Origin: Bacteroidales bacterium
Lineage (GTDB): Bacteria; Bacteroidota; Bacteroidia; Bacteroidales; JAAUTT01
NCBI GenBank assembly: GCA_025350365.1
Contig: JANXXY010000405.1
Coordinates: 1 to 17,401, forward strand
Length of the DNA stretch: 17,401 nt
Reading direction: 5' to 3'
Position numbers and translations under genes: made by a program. Position 1 is the first letter of the stretch, and every line of letters begins with the position of its first letter. The notes below the pieces were generated by a model. It ran no database searches and had not been told where the DNA came from. It saw only the letters and a program-made list of their open reading frames with translations. Positions 7,211 to 15,466 of this stretch are shown one piece after another.

Positions 7211-7356
7211 GTCCCATCGGGACGGCATTATGGTAGTAAAATAATTAAAATCACTGTTCCAAGTCCCATCGGGACGGCATTATGGTAGCATCCATCGGGT
7301 CGGATTATGGAGCATCCATCGGGACGGCATTATGGTAGTAAAATAATTAAATTCAC
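7211..7356. repeat. Palindrome-headed tandem repeats, GTCCCATCGGGAC family
   Basis: Copies 1 (from 7211) and 2 (7263-7288) have the perfect hairpin GTCCC-ATC-GGGAC followed by GGCATTATGGTAG. Copy 3 (7289-7312) and copy 4 (7313-7338) follow copy 2 without a gap; their left arm has changed to CATCC, which breaks the hairpin, and copy 3 has lost two bases. Copies 1 and 4 share a further tail, TAAAATAATTAAA then TTCAC or ATCAC, and copies 1 and 2 share TTCCAA before the hairpin. The layout looks like one longer unit duplicated and then expanded inside. Similar GTCCC-n-GGGAC repeats are scattered in intergenic DNA of many Bacteroidota. There are no spacers, so this is not a CRISPR array. Confidence 0.75.
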
Positions 7357-7453
7357 CATTTTCAAGTCAACAGCACAAGGCTACAATTTTTTTTTAATAA
7401 TTTGCCTTCATCGTTTCCTACTAATCATTAATCGGAATGGCTATAGGTTATCG

Positions 7454-7484
7454 TTGGTTTATTTCCTGCCTTTCTGTAACTTCG
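7454..7484 (+). promoter_or_regulatory. Promoter of the T9SS beta-propeller gene
   Basis: TTGG (7454-7457) and TAACTTCG (7477-7484) are separated by 19 bases, close to the Bacteroidota arrangement TTTG-N19-TAnnTTTG. The -7 element differs from consensus at one position and ends 17 bases before the ATG at 7502. Confidence 0.5.
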
Positions 7485-7501
7485 ACCAAAAATAATCTTT
7501 T

Positions 7502-10500
7502 ATGAAGCGGGCGCTGATTCTAATCTCATCCATTGTGGTTTTTGTAGTACTTGGTTATTCTGTGCTTCGTTATTTAAAATCTGATAAGAATTTGACCTTT
7601 TTTAGTCGGGAATCGGAAGAGGAAGAATCAGGGAAAGAGGGGAAAGATCAACCAGAGAAATTTCTTGAATATTATCGTGCCATCACAACCCATATTGGTG
7701 AGACATCGAGCACGTTCCCTGAAGGATACGTGATGGAGGAATTTTTGAAAGCTACCACTCGTAACGCTGAAAAGTCAGCTAAAGCTCAGTTACCCTGGTT
7801 GAGTCGCGGTCCATATAATGTTTCGGGTAGAGTACGCAGCATCATTATAGACCCGGATGATGCCACATCCAATACATGGTTTGTAGGTTCCGCGTCCGGA
7901 GGAGTTTGGAAAACGATCGATGCAGGGAAAACATGGAATAATATCTCAGGAAATTTACCCAATCTGGCCACAAGCTCTCTTGCTATGGCAGCTACAAACC
8001 ATAATATTATTTATGCAGGTACAGGTGAAGGATTTGGTGGATCTGGTATGGTTACCGGTGCCGGTATATTTAAAACCACAGATAAAGGGATTAGCTGGAC
8101 ACTATTGACAGCCACAGGCAAGAATCGCGATTTTTTCTTTGTTAACCGAATAATGATAGATCCGGCGGACGAAAATCATGTATTGGCCTGCACCAATACT
8201 GGCGTTTTTCGTTCTCTCGATGGGGGAACCAGCTGGAAGATAGTTTATAAAAGCAGTAATAGAGTTCAGGATATAGAAGCTGAACCGGGTAATTTTCTTA
8301 TTCAATATGCTGGCGTAAACTCTGTTGGAGTGATTAAATCTACAAACGGTGGTGAAACGTGGAATATCTCTTCTTCCGGAATTGGGGAATGCCATAGGGT
8401 GGAACTTACGGTATCTGCCTCCAATCATAATAAAGTATATGCATGCATTGAGGGTCCAACCAGTTTGACCTATGTTTATCTTAGTCAGGATAGAGGAGTT
8501 AGCTGGAGCAGGTTTAAAACGAGTGTCACCTCAAACTTTGGGGAATATCTTGGAGCGCAGGGCTGGTATGACAATACAATTGTTTGCCATCCATATAATG
8601 ATTCCATCGTGTTTATCGGAGGGGTGTATCTTGGTACTTATAAGTTTTCAAGCCAGAGCCAATTGTCAACCCCACTTGCAATTAGGGCAGATACTTTTCA
8701 AACCGGCTCGTTTTTGTCGTTTATTAATTTTGGTGGGCAATTCCTCAGCGGAGGACTTCAAACCGGTGATAAAAACAATGCGGTTAATTTAAAAGATTCT
8801 GATTGGGTTGAAGTGGAAGTGAGGTTTGGTTCGGGAATATCGCAAAATGCCCACCGTTTTACTGTCCCTCCCACATCGGGAACTAATGGTGATGGTGGAG
8901 CCGGTGTTTCTGCAGGCAGCTATATATACAAGGATTATGTTTCTGTGCCTTTTCAGGCTTGGGATATGAAACATAACAGGCAACTTATGATAAGCTTTCG
9001 AGATCAGGAGCGGGACGGGGCGTTTAACCTTATTCAGAGGAGCGCTGCCAGCGATGTCACCGGGCGTGAATATTTTTTTATCAGTGGGTTGCCTTATAAA
9101 CCATTGCCAGATACCAGTATTGCCAAAAACGGTGGGCAAGCTTACAAACAATTGTATTTTTTCTGGCCAACTCTGGCAACGGGGGCTACATGGAATCCGA
9201 ATACACTTCCTACATCTAAAATACTGATCAATTATGGACAAATCAATCTAAAACTGGGACTCGCAACAATTGTGTCGGATGGAGCAGGGGATCAGGGAAG
9301 CAAAAATTCAAATTTACATGTCGATCATCATGTGCTGTTGCCAATACCGATTGATCCGGCCAAGGGAACGTTTTATTTATTGAATGGTAATGATGGAGGC
9401 GTGGGTCTTTCTAAAGATCAGGGGAATACATGGTCCCAGCTTACCAATGGATTCATTAACACCCAATTTTACGGTGTGGATAAAAAGCCCGGTTCTCAGG
9501 AATACATTGGAGGTATGCAGGATAATGGAACATGGCAGTCACCTTCCGGAAAAATTGCGACCGACACGTCAAAGTATTCTTTTAAAATTGGAGGTGATGG
9601 ATTTTCAGTACTTTGGCATTCGCAAAACACGAATCAGATCATCGGAAGTGTCTACAATAATAAGTTTTATTTGAGTAAAGATGGTGGTGCAACATGGCAG
9701 ACTGCCGATAAGGGAATTAACGAGGACGGTCCATTCATTACCCGCATAGGGTATTCCGATAAACGACCTGATGTGGTATTTGCTGTTGGGAAAGACGGGG
9801 TATGGAAGACAACCAGTTTTGCTACATCCTTAATAACTCCATGGACTAAAATAGTTATCAATGCCGGTTGGAGTTTGGATGGCACTGTTAATAGCCAACA
9901 TAATGTAGCTGTGTCGATAGCGAATCCTAATATTGTATGGGCTGGTGCCGGAATGTTAAAAAACCCCTTTCTGGCCTTATCCGTTTCCTCAAATGGAGGA
10001 ACAAGTTTTGCGACAACATCGGTATACGATTCAGTAACACTTGGTTATATAAGCGGATTAGCTACCCATCCCACGAATCCGAATGAAGCATTTGCTTTGT
10101 TCTCGTATTATGGTAGTCCTAAAATATTACGAACCATGGATTTGGGGAAATCATGGAGAGATATTTCCGGGTTTAATAAGGACAGCACCAGCAAGACCGG
10201 TTTCCCAAATGTTATGGTAAATTGTTTGTTAGTGATGCCTTTTGATACTACCTGGCTATGGGCAGGAACCGAAATTGGGCTGTTTGAAAGTCGTGATAAT
10301 GGAAAATCGTGGGCATATGCTGATAATGGGTTGCCTCCCGTCTCTATCTGGCAAATGAAAACAAGGGATAATGAGGTATTGGTGGCTACCCACGGACGCG
10401 GAATCTGGACCACTCAGATTCCGGGAAGCGGTCTGGGTTTTAAAGACTTATCGATAAAGCGCTTTGATATGACGGTTTACCCAAACCCTGTAGATGATAA

Positions 10501-10711
10501 CATACGTATTACTTTCTCAAATACATACAATGGTCAGGTTGCCATTAGTATCTATGACCTTGAGGGCCGTAAAATATATCAGACATTGACAACAAAATCG
10601 TCTCAGGATTTTGATTATAATTTGGCTGTTAGTTTTTTACATTCCGGCACCTACATTATCGCGGTCGATTATCAGAATCAATTGGCAACAGCTAAGGTGG
10701 TGAAACGGTAG
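7502..10711 (+). CDS. Asp-box (BNR/sortilin-like) beta-propeller protein with T9SS sorting domain
   Basis: A 1069-residue secreted protein. An N-terminal hydrophobic segment (4-23) followed by charged residues is a signal peptide or anchor. From about residue 98 (PWLSRGPYNVSGRVRSI) begins a series of beta-propeller blades marked by Asp boxes of pattern S/T-x-D/N-x-G-x-T/S-W/F at 138-145, 192-199, 238-245, 280-287, 328-335, 637-644, 725-732, 829-836, 878-885 and 930-937: ten in all. About residues 390-600 interrupt the series with a region lacking Asp boxes, perhaps an inserted beta-rich domain. Residues about 990-1069 match the type A Por-secretion C-terminal domain (YPNPVDD, then SIYDLEGRKIYQT and HSGTYIIAV), which directs export across the outer membrane and attachment to the surface. 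Asp-box propellers occur in sialidases and sortilin-like binding proteins, but I see no sialidase catalytic set, so ligand or glycan binding is as likely as hydrolysis. It converges on the fucose operon. Confidence 0.9.
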   Translation: MKRALILISSIVVFVVLGYSVLRYLKSDKNLTFFSRESEEEESGKEGKDQPEKFLEYYRAITTHIGETSSTFPEGYVMEEFLKATTRNAEKSAKAQLPWLSRGPYNVSGRVRSIIIDPDDATSNTWFVGSASGGVWKTIDAGKTWNNISGNLPNLATSSLAMAATNHNIIYAGTGEGFGGSGMVTGAGIFKTTDKGISWTLLTATGKNRDFFFVNRIMIDPADENHVLACTNTGVFRSLDGGTSWKIVYKSSNRVQDIEAEPGNFLIQYAGVNSVGVIKSTNGGETWNISSSGIGECHRVELTVSASNHNKVYACIEGPTSLTYVYLSQDRGVSWSRFKTSVTSNFGEYLGAQGWYDNTIVCHPYNDSIVFIGGVYLGTYKFSSQSQLSTPLAIRADTFQTGSFLSFINFGGQFLSGGLQTGDKNNAVNLKDSDWVEVEVRFGSGISQNAHRFTVPPTSGTNGDGGAGVSAGSYIYKDYVSVPFQAWDMKHNRQLMISFRDQERDGAFNLIQRSAASDVTGREYFFISGLPYKPLPDTSIAKNGGQAYKQLYFFWPTLATGATWNPNTLPTSKILINYGQINLKLGLATIVSDGAGDQGSKNSNLHVDHHVLLPIPIDPAKGTFYLLNGNDGGVGLSKDQGNTWSQLTNGFINTQFYGVDKKPGSQEYIGGMQDNGTWQSPSGKIATDTSKYSFKIGGDGFSVLWHSQNTNQIIGSVYNNKFYLSKDGGATWQTADKGINEDGPFITRIGYSDKRPDVVFAVGKDGVWKTTSFATSLITPWTKIVINAGWSLDGTVNSQHNVAVSIANPNIVWAGAGMLKNPFLALSVSSNGGTSFATTSVYDSVTLGYISGLATHPTNPNEAFALFSYYGSPKILRTMDLGKSWRDISGFNKDSTSKTGFPNVMVNCLLVMPFDTTWLWAGTEIGLFESRDNGKSWAYADNGLPPVSIWQMKTRDNEVLVATHGRGIWTTQIPGSGLGFKDLSIKRFDMTVYPNPVDDNIRITFSNTYNGQVAISIYDLEGRKIYQTLTTKSSQDFDYNLAVSFLHSGTYIIAVDYQNQLATAKVVKR

Positions 10712-10849
10712 ATATTGATTCAAATCGAATTGCATCAGACAGCGGTTAATAGCTTTATAGAGTATTGTAGATACCTTCAGAATTTAATTATACTTAAATA
10801 AACTAAAAACCTTCTATTGCTGTTTCAATGTCTATTAACTAAGAAAATT

Positions 10850-10885
10850 AAACTCTGGCAGAACCTTCTGACGCTGCCAGAGTTT
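10850..10885. terminator. Perfect 12-bp inverted repeat between convergent genes
   Basis: AAACTCTGGCAG (10850-10861) and CTGCCAGAGTTT (10874-10885) are exact complements around a 12-base loop. It lies between two converging genes. On the minus strand the hairpin is followed by TTTAATTTTCTT, so it would work best as the terminator of the fucose operon; on the plus strand the T-run is only TTT. Similar hairpins also occur as interspersed repeats in Bacteroidota, so its primary nature is uncertain. Confidence 0.6.
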
Positions 10886-10900
10886 CAGGTTTTAGTTTGA

Positions 10901-10937
10901 CCTCCCAGAGTCGATAGACCTGGAAGAGTCTCATAGA
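10901..10937. repeat. Short degenerate tandem repeat before the fucP end
   Basis: ACCTCCCAGAGTCGATAG and ACCTGGAAGAGTCTCATAG follow each other directly, sharing ACCT, AGAGTC and ATAG. The CCCAGAGT part also resembles the GCCAGAGT arm of the neighbouring inverted repeat, so both may derive from one element. Confidence 0.4.
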
Positions 10938-10952
10938 ACTACAATACGGCAT

Positions 10953-12197
10953 CTATTGCTGTTTCATAATTACACTTCCCTTTAAGGCATAATACACTAT
11001 AAAAATAAAAAACGGGATTGGGGCAAAGAATCCCGCCGACATATTGTATTTATCGGCTATGAGACCCATAATTGGTGGGAAAACAGCTCCTCCAACAATG
11101 GCCATTACTATAAAGGAAGCAGCTTTCTTGGTTTTTGAACCAAGATCTTTGATACCTAATGCAAATATTGTTGGGAACATAATCGACATGAAAAAGAAAA
11201 CAGCATAAAGTGCTATAAGTGACACCCAACCTGCATTCATGCTCACAACCGGTAATAACAGGCAACACATCAATGCATATAAAGCAAGCATTTTTGTTGG
11301 TTCAAAAATTTTCATAAGCAGACTACCGGACATCCTCCCAATCATAAACAAAGCAAACCCGATAGAGAGAAAATAAGGACCGTTCGCAACGTCAAAATGC
11401 GGGGTTTGGTTAGTGTCCGTTACAAAATTGATAAGATAACTAAAAATACCCGTTTGCGCAGCTACGTAGGAAAACTGAGCAATAACAGCAAGCACAAAGT
11501 GTCGTTGTTTAATTAACGGTTTGTTTACTAATGGATTATCTGTTACAACAACATTAACGTGTTCATGAGAGACTTCTTCATCAGTTATTTCAGGTAACTT
11601 GGTTTTAATAAAGATGATAGCCACGATTAACACAATTGCTCCAATTATTGAATATGGCAAAATCATGGAACTAAGTTTTTCACCTTCAGCAGCGCCATTA
11701 TTTCCATAAATAAACAGGCCGATAAGTGGGCCAATTACCCAAGCTAATCCATTGAATGATTGCGAGAAGTTAATACGGCGTTCTGCCGATTCTTTTGGAC
11801 CAAGTTTGGTTGTGTAAGGATTGGCGGCAGTTTCCAAAGTTGCCAGCCCGTATCCCATTACAAACAAGCAAATAAGGAAGATCCAGAAGGATTCGAAGGT
11901 AGTGGTTGCAGCAATTAGAAATGCACCTGCAGCGAAAAGTGACAAACCGAGGATGATGCCTTTTTTGTATCCAAATCGTCGCATGAAATATCCGGCTGGC
12001 AATGCCATACCAAAATAGGCTGTATAAACAGAAAATTGAATCATGCCAGACTGAGCTTTTGACATATTCAGCATATCCTGAAAATGTTTGTTTAATGTAT
12101 CCAGCATCCCATGAGCAATGCCCCACATAAAGAATAGTGAGGTTATCAGAATAAATGGGATTAAGTAATCCTTGGTCGTTAATTTATGTTTGTTCAT
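10953..12197 (-). CDS. fucP: L-fucose:H+ symporter, MFS family
   Basis: A 414-residue major facilitator with about twelve hydrophobic segments, placed in the inner membrane, importing L-fucose with protons. The FucP signature is clear: WGIAHGMLDTLNKHF with D33, and GYGLATLETAANPYTTKLG with E122, corresponding to the Asp46 and Glu135 that are essential for proton-coupled transport in E. coli FucP. A cytoplasmic charged loop at about 200-230 joins the two six-helix halves. Length is close to the E. coli protein (438). It is the last gene of the fucose operon, 42 bp after the fucosidase gene, which argues for fucose rather than glucose or galactose as substrate. The close relatives GluP/GlcP share the fold, so context decides the name. 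Confidence 0.92.
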   Translation of the reverse strand: MNKHKLTTKDYLIPFILITSLFFMWGIAHGMLDTLNKHFQDMLNMSKAQSGMIQFSVYTAYFGMALPAGYFMRRFGYKKGIILGLSLFAAGAFLIAATTTFESFWIFLICLFVMGYGLATLETAANPYTTKLGPKESAERRINFSQSFNGLAWVIGPLIGLFIYGNNGAAEGEKLSSMILPYSIIGAIVLIVAIIFIKTKLPEITDEEVSHEHVNVVVTDNPLVNKPLIKQRHFVLAVIAQFSYVAAQTGIFSYLINFVTDTNQTPHFDVANGPYFLSIGFALFMIGRMSGSLLMKIFEPTKMLALYALMCCLLLPVVSMNAGWVSLIALYAVFFFMSIMFPTIFALGIKDLGSKTKKAASFIVMAIVGGAVFPPIMGLIADKYNMSAGFFAPIPFFIFIVYYALKGSVIMKQQ

Positions 12198-12239
12198 GTT
12201 TTACATTTAATTAGTAGCATTGTGAGAACAAATTCGGAA

Positions 12240-13607
12240 TTATTTTAATTCAATTTTGATGACAGCATCCATTTTTCCGGGGGAATCTTTTGCTTTATCA
12301 GCGTTGATGAATAAATTGCCTGGTTCGTTATTGCCCCACCATGAATTTTGAAATGATAATTCAGCACCGGAACTTAACAAAAATACATTTTTAGCTTTGT
12401 CGCCTATCCCCTTGGCATTGAGTGCACCAAGAATTGGGTACATCCAGTGAGCATAAACTGTATTGTTTTTTTGGGTGTAACGACCCCAATCAGGTTTGAT
12501 TAAATTAGATGCACCACAGCCATAAATACTTTCGTTGTTTTTGTCCATCCATTTTCCCACTTCACTTAAAATGCGAATACTTTCGTCGGGTATGTTCCCA
12601 CGTGCATCCGGACCAACATTCAACAGCATATTTCCGTTTTTGCTGACACAGTTCACCAAGCAATGCACAATCAATTCGGGCGATTTCCAGTTGTTGTCCG
12701 ATTCAGCATATCCCCAGTTATTGTTAAGTGTTAAACAGGTCTCCCATGGAATAGAATTACCGTATTTATCTATCAAAGGGACCTCCGGAATGCCTTGTTC
12801 GGGTGTTTCGAAATCGCCGATGAAGCTCACCATTCTGCCCGTGGTGGCGGTTCCATTGTTGATATCAAGTCGGTTATCGAGAATGATATCGGGCTGATAT
12901 TTATGAACCATTTGGAGCAGTGATTTTGCTTTCCACTTTTCGCTATTATAGTTGTCGAACGAATAGTCGAACCACATGATATCGATTTTACCATAGTTTT
13001 TAACCAATTCTTCTACCTGGCCATGCATGTATGTGAGGTAATTATCCCAATTAAATTTGCGTTTGGCATATTCTTTATCATCACGTTGCGGATGATTGCC
13101 TACGTTTGGATAATCTGCATGATGCCAGTCGATAAGTGAATAATAAAGTCCAACTTTTAAACCTTCAGCACGAAATGCATCAAGAAACTCACGGACAATA
13201 TCACGTCCGTTAAATTTTGTACTTGCTTTATAATCTGTAAGTTTACTGTCGAACATACAAAAACCGTCATGATGTTTGGCAGTGAGTACAGCATACTTCA
13301 TTCCTGCTGCTTTTGCAGCCTTTGCCCATTTTTTAGCATCAAAATCAATGGGATTGAAAGCATCTACATATTTCTGATATTGTTCGGTAGTCAATCTCTC
13401 ATTTGATTTCACCCATTCTCCCCGGGCTGGCACAGCATAGGCTCCAAAGTGTATAAACATTCCAAACCGGGCATCACGCCACCACTGTGTGCGTTTCAAT
13501 ACCTGCTGGTAATTGGCTTGATATTCTTTTGAAGCTGTTTCCTGAGCTGTTATCATACTTCCAAATACAAAAAAAGAAGAAATAAATAAAATGACTTTTT
13601 TTTTCAT
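12240..13607 (-). CDS. Exported alpha-L-fucosidase, GH29 family
   Basis: A 455-residue retaining glycoside hydrolase that removes L-fucose from the ends of glycans. Residues 1-22 are a signal peptide (KKK, hydrophobic core, then MITAQ) without a lipobox cysteine, so the enzyme should act in the periplasm or beyond. The catalytic TIM barrel covers about 40-370: WWRDARFGMFIHFGAYAVPARGEW is split over 42-65, then YAVLTAKHHDGFCMFDS (105-121), and the nucleophile is expected at D214 in IDIMWFDYSF. LLNVGPDARGNIPDE further on is also typical of GH29. A short beta-rich C-terminal part follows. It sits between fucI and fucP, with 17 and 42 bp gaps, so liberated fucose would go straight to the symporter and isomerase. 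Linkage specificity (GH29-A or B) cannot be read from the sequence. Confidence 0.93.
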   Translation of the reverse strand: MKKKVILFISSFFVFGSMITAQETASKEYQANYQQVLKRTQWWRDARFGMFIHFGAYAVPARGEWVKSNERLTTEQYQKYVDAFNPIDFDAKKWAKAAKAAGMKYAVLTAKHHDGFCMFDSKLTDYKASTKFNGRDIVREFLDAFRAEGLKVGLYYSLIDWHHADYPNVGNHPQRDDKEYAKRKFNWDNYLTYMHGQVEELVKNYGKIDIMWFDYSFDNYNSEKWKAKSLLQMVHKYQPDIILDNRLDINNGTATTGRMVSFIGDFETPEQGIPEVPLIDKYGNSIPWETCLTLNNNWGYAESDNNWKSPELIVHCLVNCVSKNGNMLLNVGPDARGNIPDESIRILSEVGKWMDKNNESIYGCGASNLIKPDWGRYTQKNNTVYAHWMYPILGALNAKGIGDKAKNVFLLSSGAELSFQNSWWGNNEPGNLFINADKAKDSPGKMDAVIKIELK

Positions 13608-13624
13608 GATAGTTAATTATGTGT

Positions 13625-15406
13625 TTATTTATAAAGTGGTCCGTAGGTATTGCAAGCTCTGTAATCCGACCCTTCAGCATCCATACCGAATGCACCCCAG
13701 GCGCTTGGCCGAAAGATATTAACATCAGCTACATTGTGCATGGAAACGGGTATCCGAAGCATGGATGCAAGAGTAATTAAATCAGCGCCTATGTGTCCAT
13801 AACTGAATGCACCATGGTTGGCACCCCAATTGTACATTACCGAGTAAACATCGGCAAAAGCTCCTTTGCCCGTAAGATTGGGAACAAACCAGGTGGTGGG
13901 CCATGTTTGGTCAGTACGCTCATCAAGAATTTTATGAATATCGGCAGGAATTTCCGCAGTCCATCCCTCGGCTAATTGTAATACAGGGCCCAAACCTTTG
14001 ATAAGGTTAATTCTGGCCATCGTTACCGGCATATTTCCTTTGGTAAGGAAGTGTGACGAATATCCACCTCCCCGAAAATACTCCTGAGAAGCCGGATACC
14101 AGGTGGTAATATCAAGACATTTTTTTGCTTCTTCTTCCGAAATTTCCCAGTAAGGTTTCATCGCTGGTTTTCCGTTTTTGGACATTACTCCACTACCATC
14201 TAGCGATGCAGAACCGGAATTTATTAGATGGATCATTCCATTAGCGGCCAATCCGGTGAGTGTTTTCCCTGTAACCCGTTTAACAGCTTCGAAACTCCAG
14301 TATGTTCGCACATCAGCAAATACCTGCGCGGTATTGGTAAGAAGATGGCCAAAAAGCATGGCTACACCGTTGAGGCTGTCGTTTTCGGTAGCCACTACAA
14401 ATGCCTGACGGATACCATTCCAATCGAATGACGAGTTAAGGATTGCCTCGGCAAAATCGCCGTTTGGCATATGGTCGGTCCATTGACGTTGTCCCTGAAA
14501 ACCAGATGCAATAGCATTATGCCCGTGAGCTTCTTCACCAAATCCCATGGCTGCAAGTTTCGGATTGCCAATCATCATGTCGCGCATAATGAGGGTCATT
14601 TTTATCACATATTCCCAGATTTCGTCTTTTTGCTTACGCGATTTCTGGTCTTTGGTCGCATTAAAATCATGTCCTTCTTTGCAATTAGCCTTTGTCCAGG
14701 CAAGTGCTTTTGCAAATTCTACCTTATCGTAAATGCCTTCGTTTACACGACGGATAATTTCACTCATATCTGAATATTCCGTTCTCATTCCAAGATACGA
14801 CTGAAAGAAATCAGCATCAACAATTGATCCGGCAATACCCATCGACACCGAACCAATGGAAAGGTATGATTTCCCGCGCATAGTTGCCACTGCCAAACCG
14901 GCTTTGGCAAAACGAATGAGTTTTTCTTTCACATCCTCAGGAATCGATGTGTCAGTAGAATCCTGAACATCATGGCCGTATATGCTAAAAGCCGGGATAC
15001 CTTTTTGGTTATGTCCGGCAAGGGCTGCTGCCAAATATACAGCTCCGGGTCGTTCTGTACCGTTGAACCCCCAAATTGCTTTAGGAATGGAAGGATTCAT
15101 ATCGATTGTTTCACTGCCATAGCACCAGCAAGGTGTTACAGTAATAGAAATACCTACGTTTTCGCGTTCGAATTTTTCGGCGCACAAAGCAGCTTCTGCC
15201 ACCCCACCAATGCATGAGTCAGCTATCACATATTCCACTTTGCTTCCATCAGGGTGACGAAGGTTTCCGCTAAGCAAATCAGCCACTCGTTTAGCCATTC
15301 CCATGGTTTGGTTTTCAAGTGATTCTCGAACACCACCCAGGCGTCCGTCAATTGTTGGGCGTATACCAACTTTGGGTAGTTCACCACGTAATCTATTAGT
15401 TGTCAT
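13625..15406 (-). CDS. fucI: L-fucose isomerase
   Basis: A 593-residue cytoplasmic aldose-ketose isomerase converting L-fucose to L-fuculose, the first step after uptake; the family also accepts D-arabinose. Length matches E. coli FucI (591). By alignment of motifs with that enzyme, the Mn2+ ligands are E341 (FVVATENDSLNGVAM), D365 (AQVFADVRTYW) and H531 (NWGANHGAFSYGHIGADL). The N-terminal part has the conserved GIRPTIDGRLGGVRESLE, and FQGQRQWTDHMPNGD and SSFDWNGIR are also typical. The start ATG at 15406 gives the expected N-terminus. It is the second gene of the operon, 60 bp after the regulator and 17 bp before the fucosidase. No -7 consensus was found in the 60-bp gap, so co-transcription with the regulator is likely. 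Confidence 0.96.
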   Translation of the reverse strand: MTTNRLRGELPKVGIRPTIDGRLGGVRESLENQTMGMAKRVADLLSGNLRHPDGSKVEYVIADSCIGGVAEAALCAEKFERENVGISITVTPCWCYGSETIDMNPSIPKAIWGFNGTERPGAVYLAAALAGHNQKGIPAFSIYGHDVQDSTDTSIPEDVKEKLIRFAKAGLAVATMRGKSYLSIGSVSMGIAGSIVDADFFQSYLGMRTEYSDMSEIIRRVNEGIYDKVEFAKALAWTKANCKEGHDFNATKDQKSRKQKDEIWEYVIKMTLIMRDMMIGNPKLAAMGFGEEAHGHNAIASGFQGQRQWTDHMPNGDFAEAILNSSFDWNGIRQAFVVATENDSLNGVAMLFGHLLTNTAQVFADVRTYWSFEAVKRVTGKTLTGLAANGMIHLINSGSASLDGSGVMSKNGKPAMKPYWEISEEEAKKCLDITTWYPASQEYFRGGGYSSHFLTKGNMPVTMARINLIKGLGPVLQLAEGWTAEIPADIHKILDERTDQTWPTTWFVPNLTGKGAFADVYSVMYNWGANHGAFSYGHIGADLITLASMLRIPVSMHNVADVNIFRPSAWGAFGMDAEGSDYRACNTYGPLYK

Positions 15407-15466
15407 AATAATATAATGTTAATTTTTAATTTTTAATTGTTATCTCAATCTAAAATCTAAAATATT

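Larger units (their letters stand above)
10813..10966. repeat. 15-bp direct repeat copying the fucP 3' end
   Basis: TCTATTGCTGTTTCA occurs at 10813-10827 and again at 10952-10966. The second copy is the end of fucP, encoding MKQQ and the stop on the minus strand. The 124 bases between the copies contain the 12-bp inverted repeat and a short tandem repeat. This would fit an old insertion or local duplication at the fucP terminus. Confidence 0.5.

Noticed and set aside
7211..7356. CRISPR array
   Set aside because: Copies 2 to 4 abut with no spacers, the gap between copies 1 and 2 is a shared tail rather than unique sequence, and no cas gene is present.
7307..7495. 62-residue open frame just before the beta-propeller gene
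   Set aside because: It starts inside the GTCCCATCGGGAC repeat block, runs through the probable promoter and has no protein-like pattern.
8789..9241. 150-residue open frame on the minus strand within the beta-propeller gene
   Set aside because: It is fully inside a well-supported gene, is rich in rare residues with no recognisable domain, and has no promoter.
7502..10711. Sialidase annotation for the Asp-box protein
   Set aside because: Asp boxes alone do not show sialidase activity. I could not find the arginine triad context (FRIP-type motif) or a convincing Tyr/Glu catalytic pair.
15407..15466. Separate promoter for fucI between regulator and isomerase
   Set aside because: The 60 bp are AT-rich with a repeated ATTAAAA pattern, but no TAnnTTTG with a spaced -33 element is found, so co-transcription is the simpler reading.
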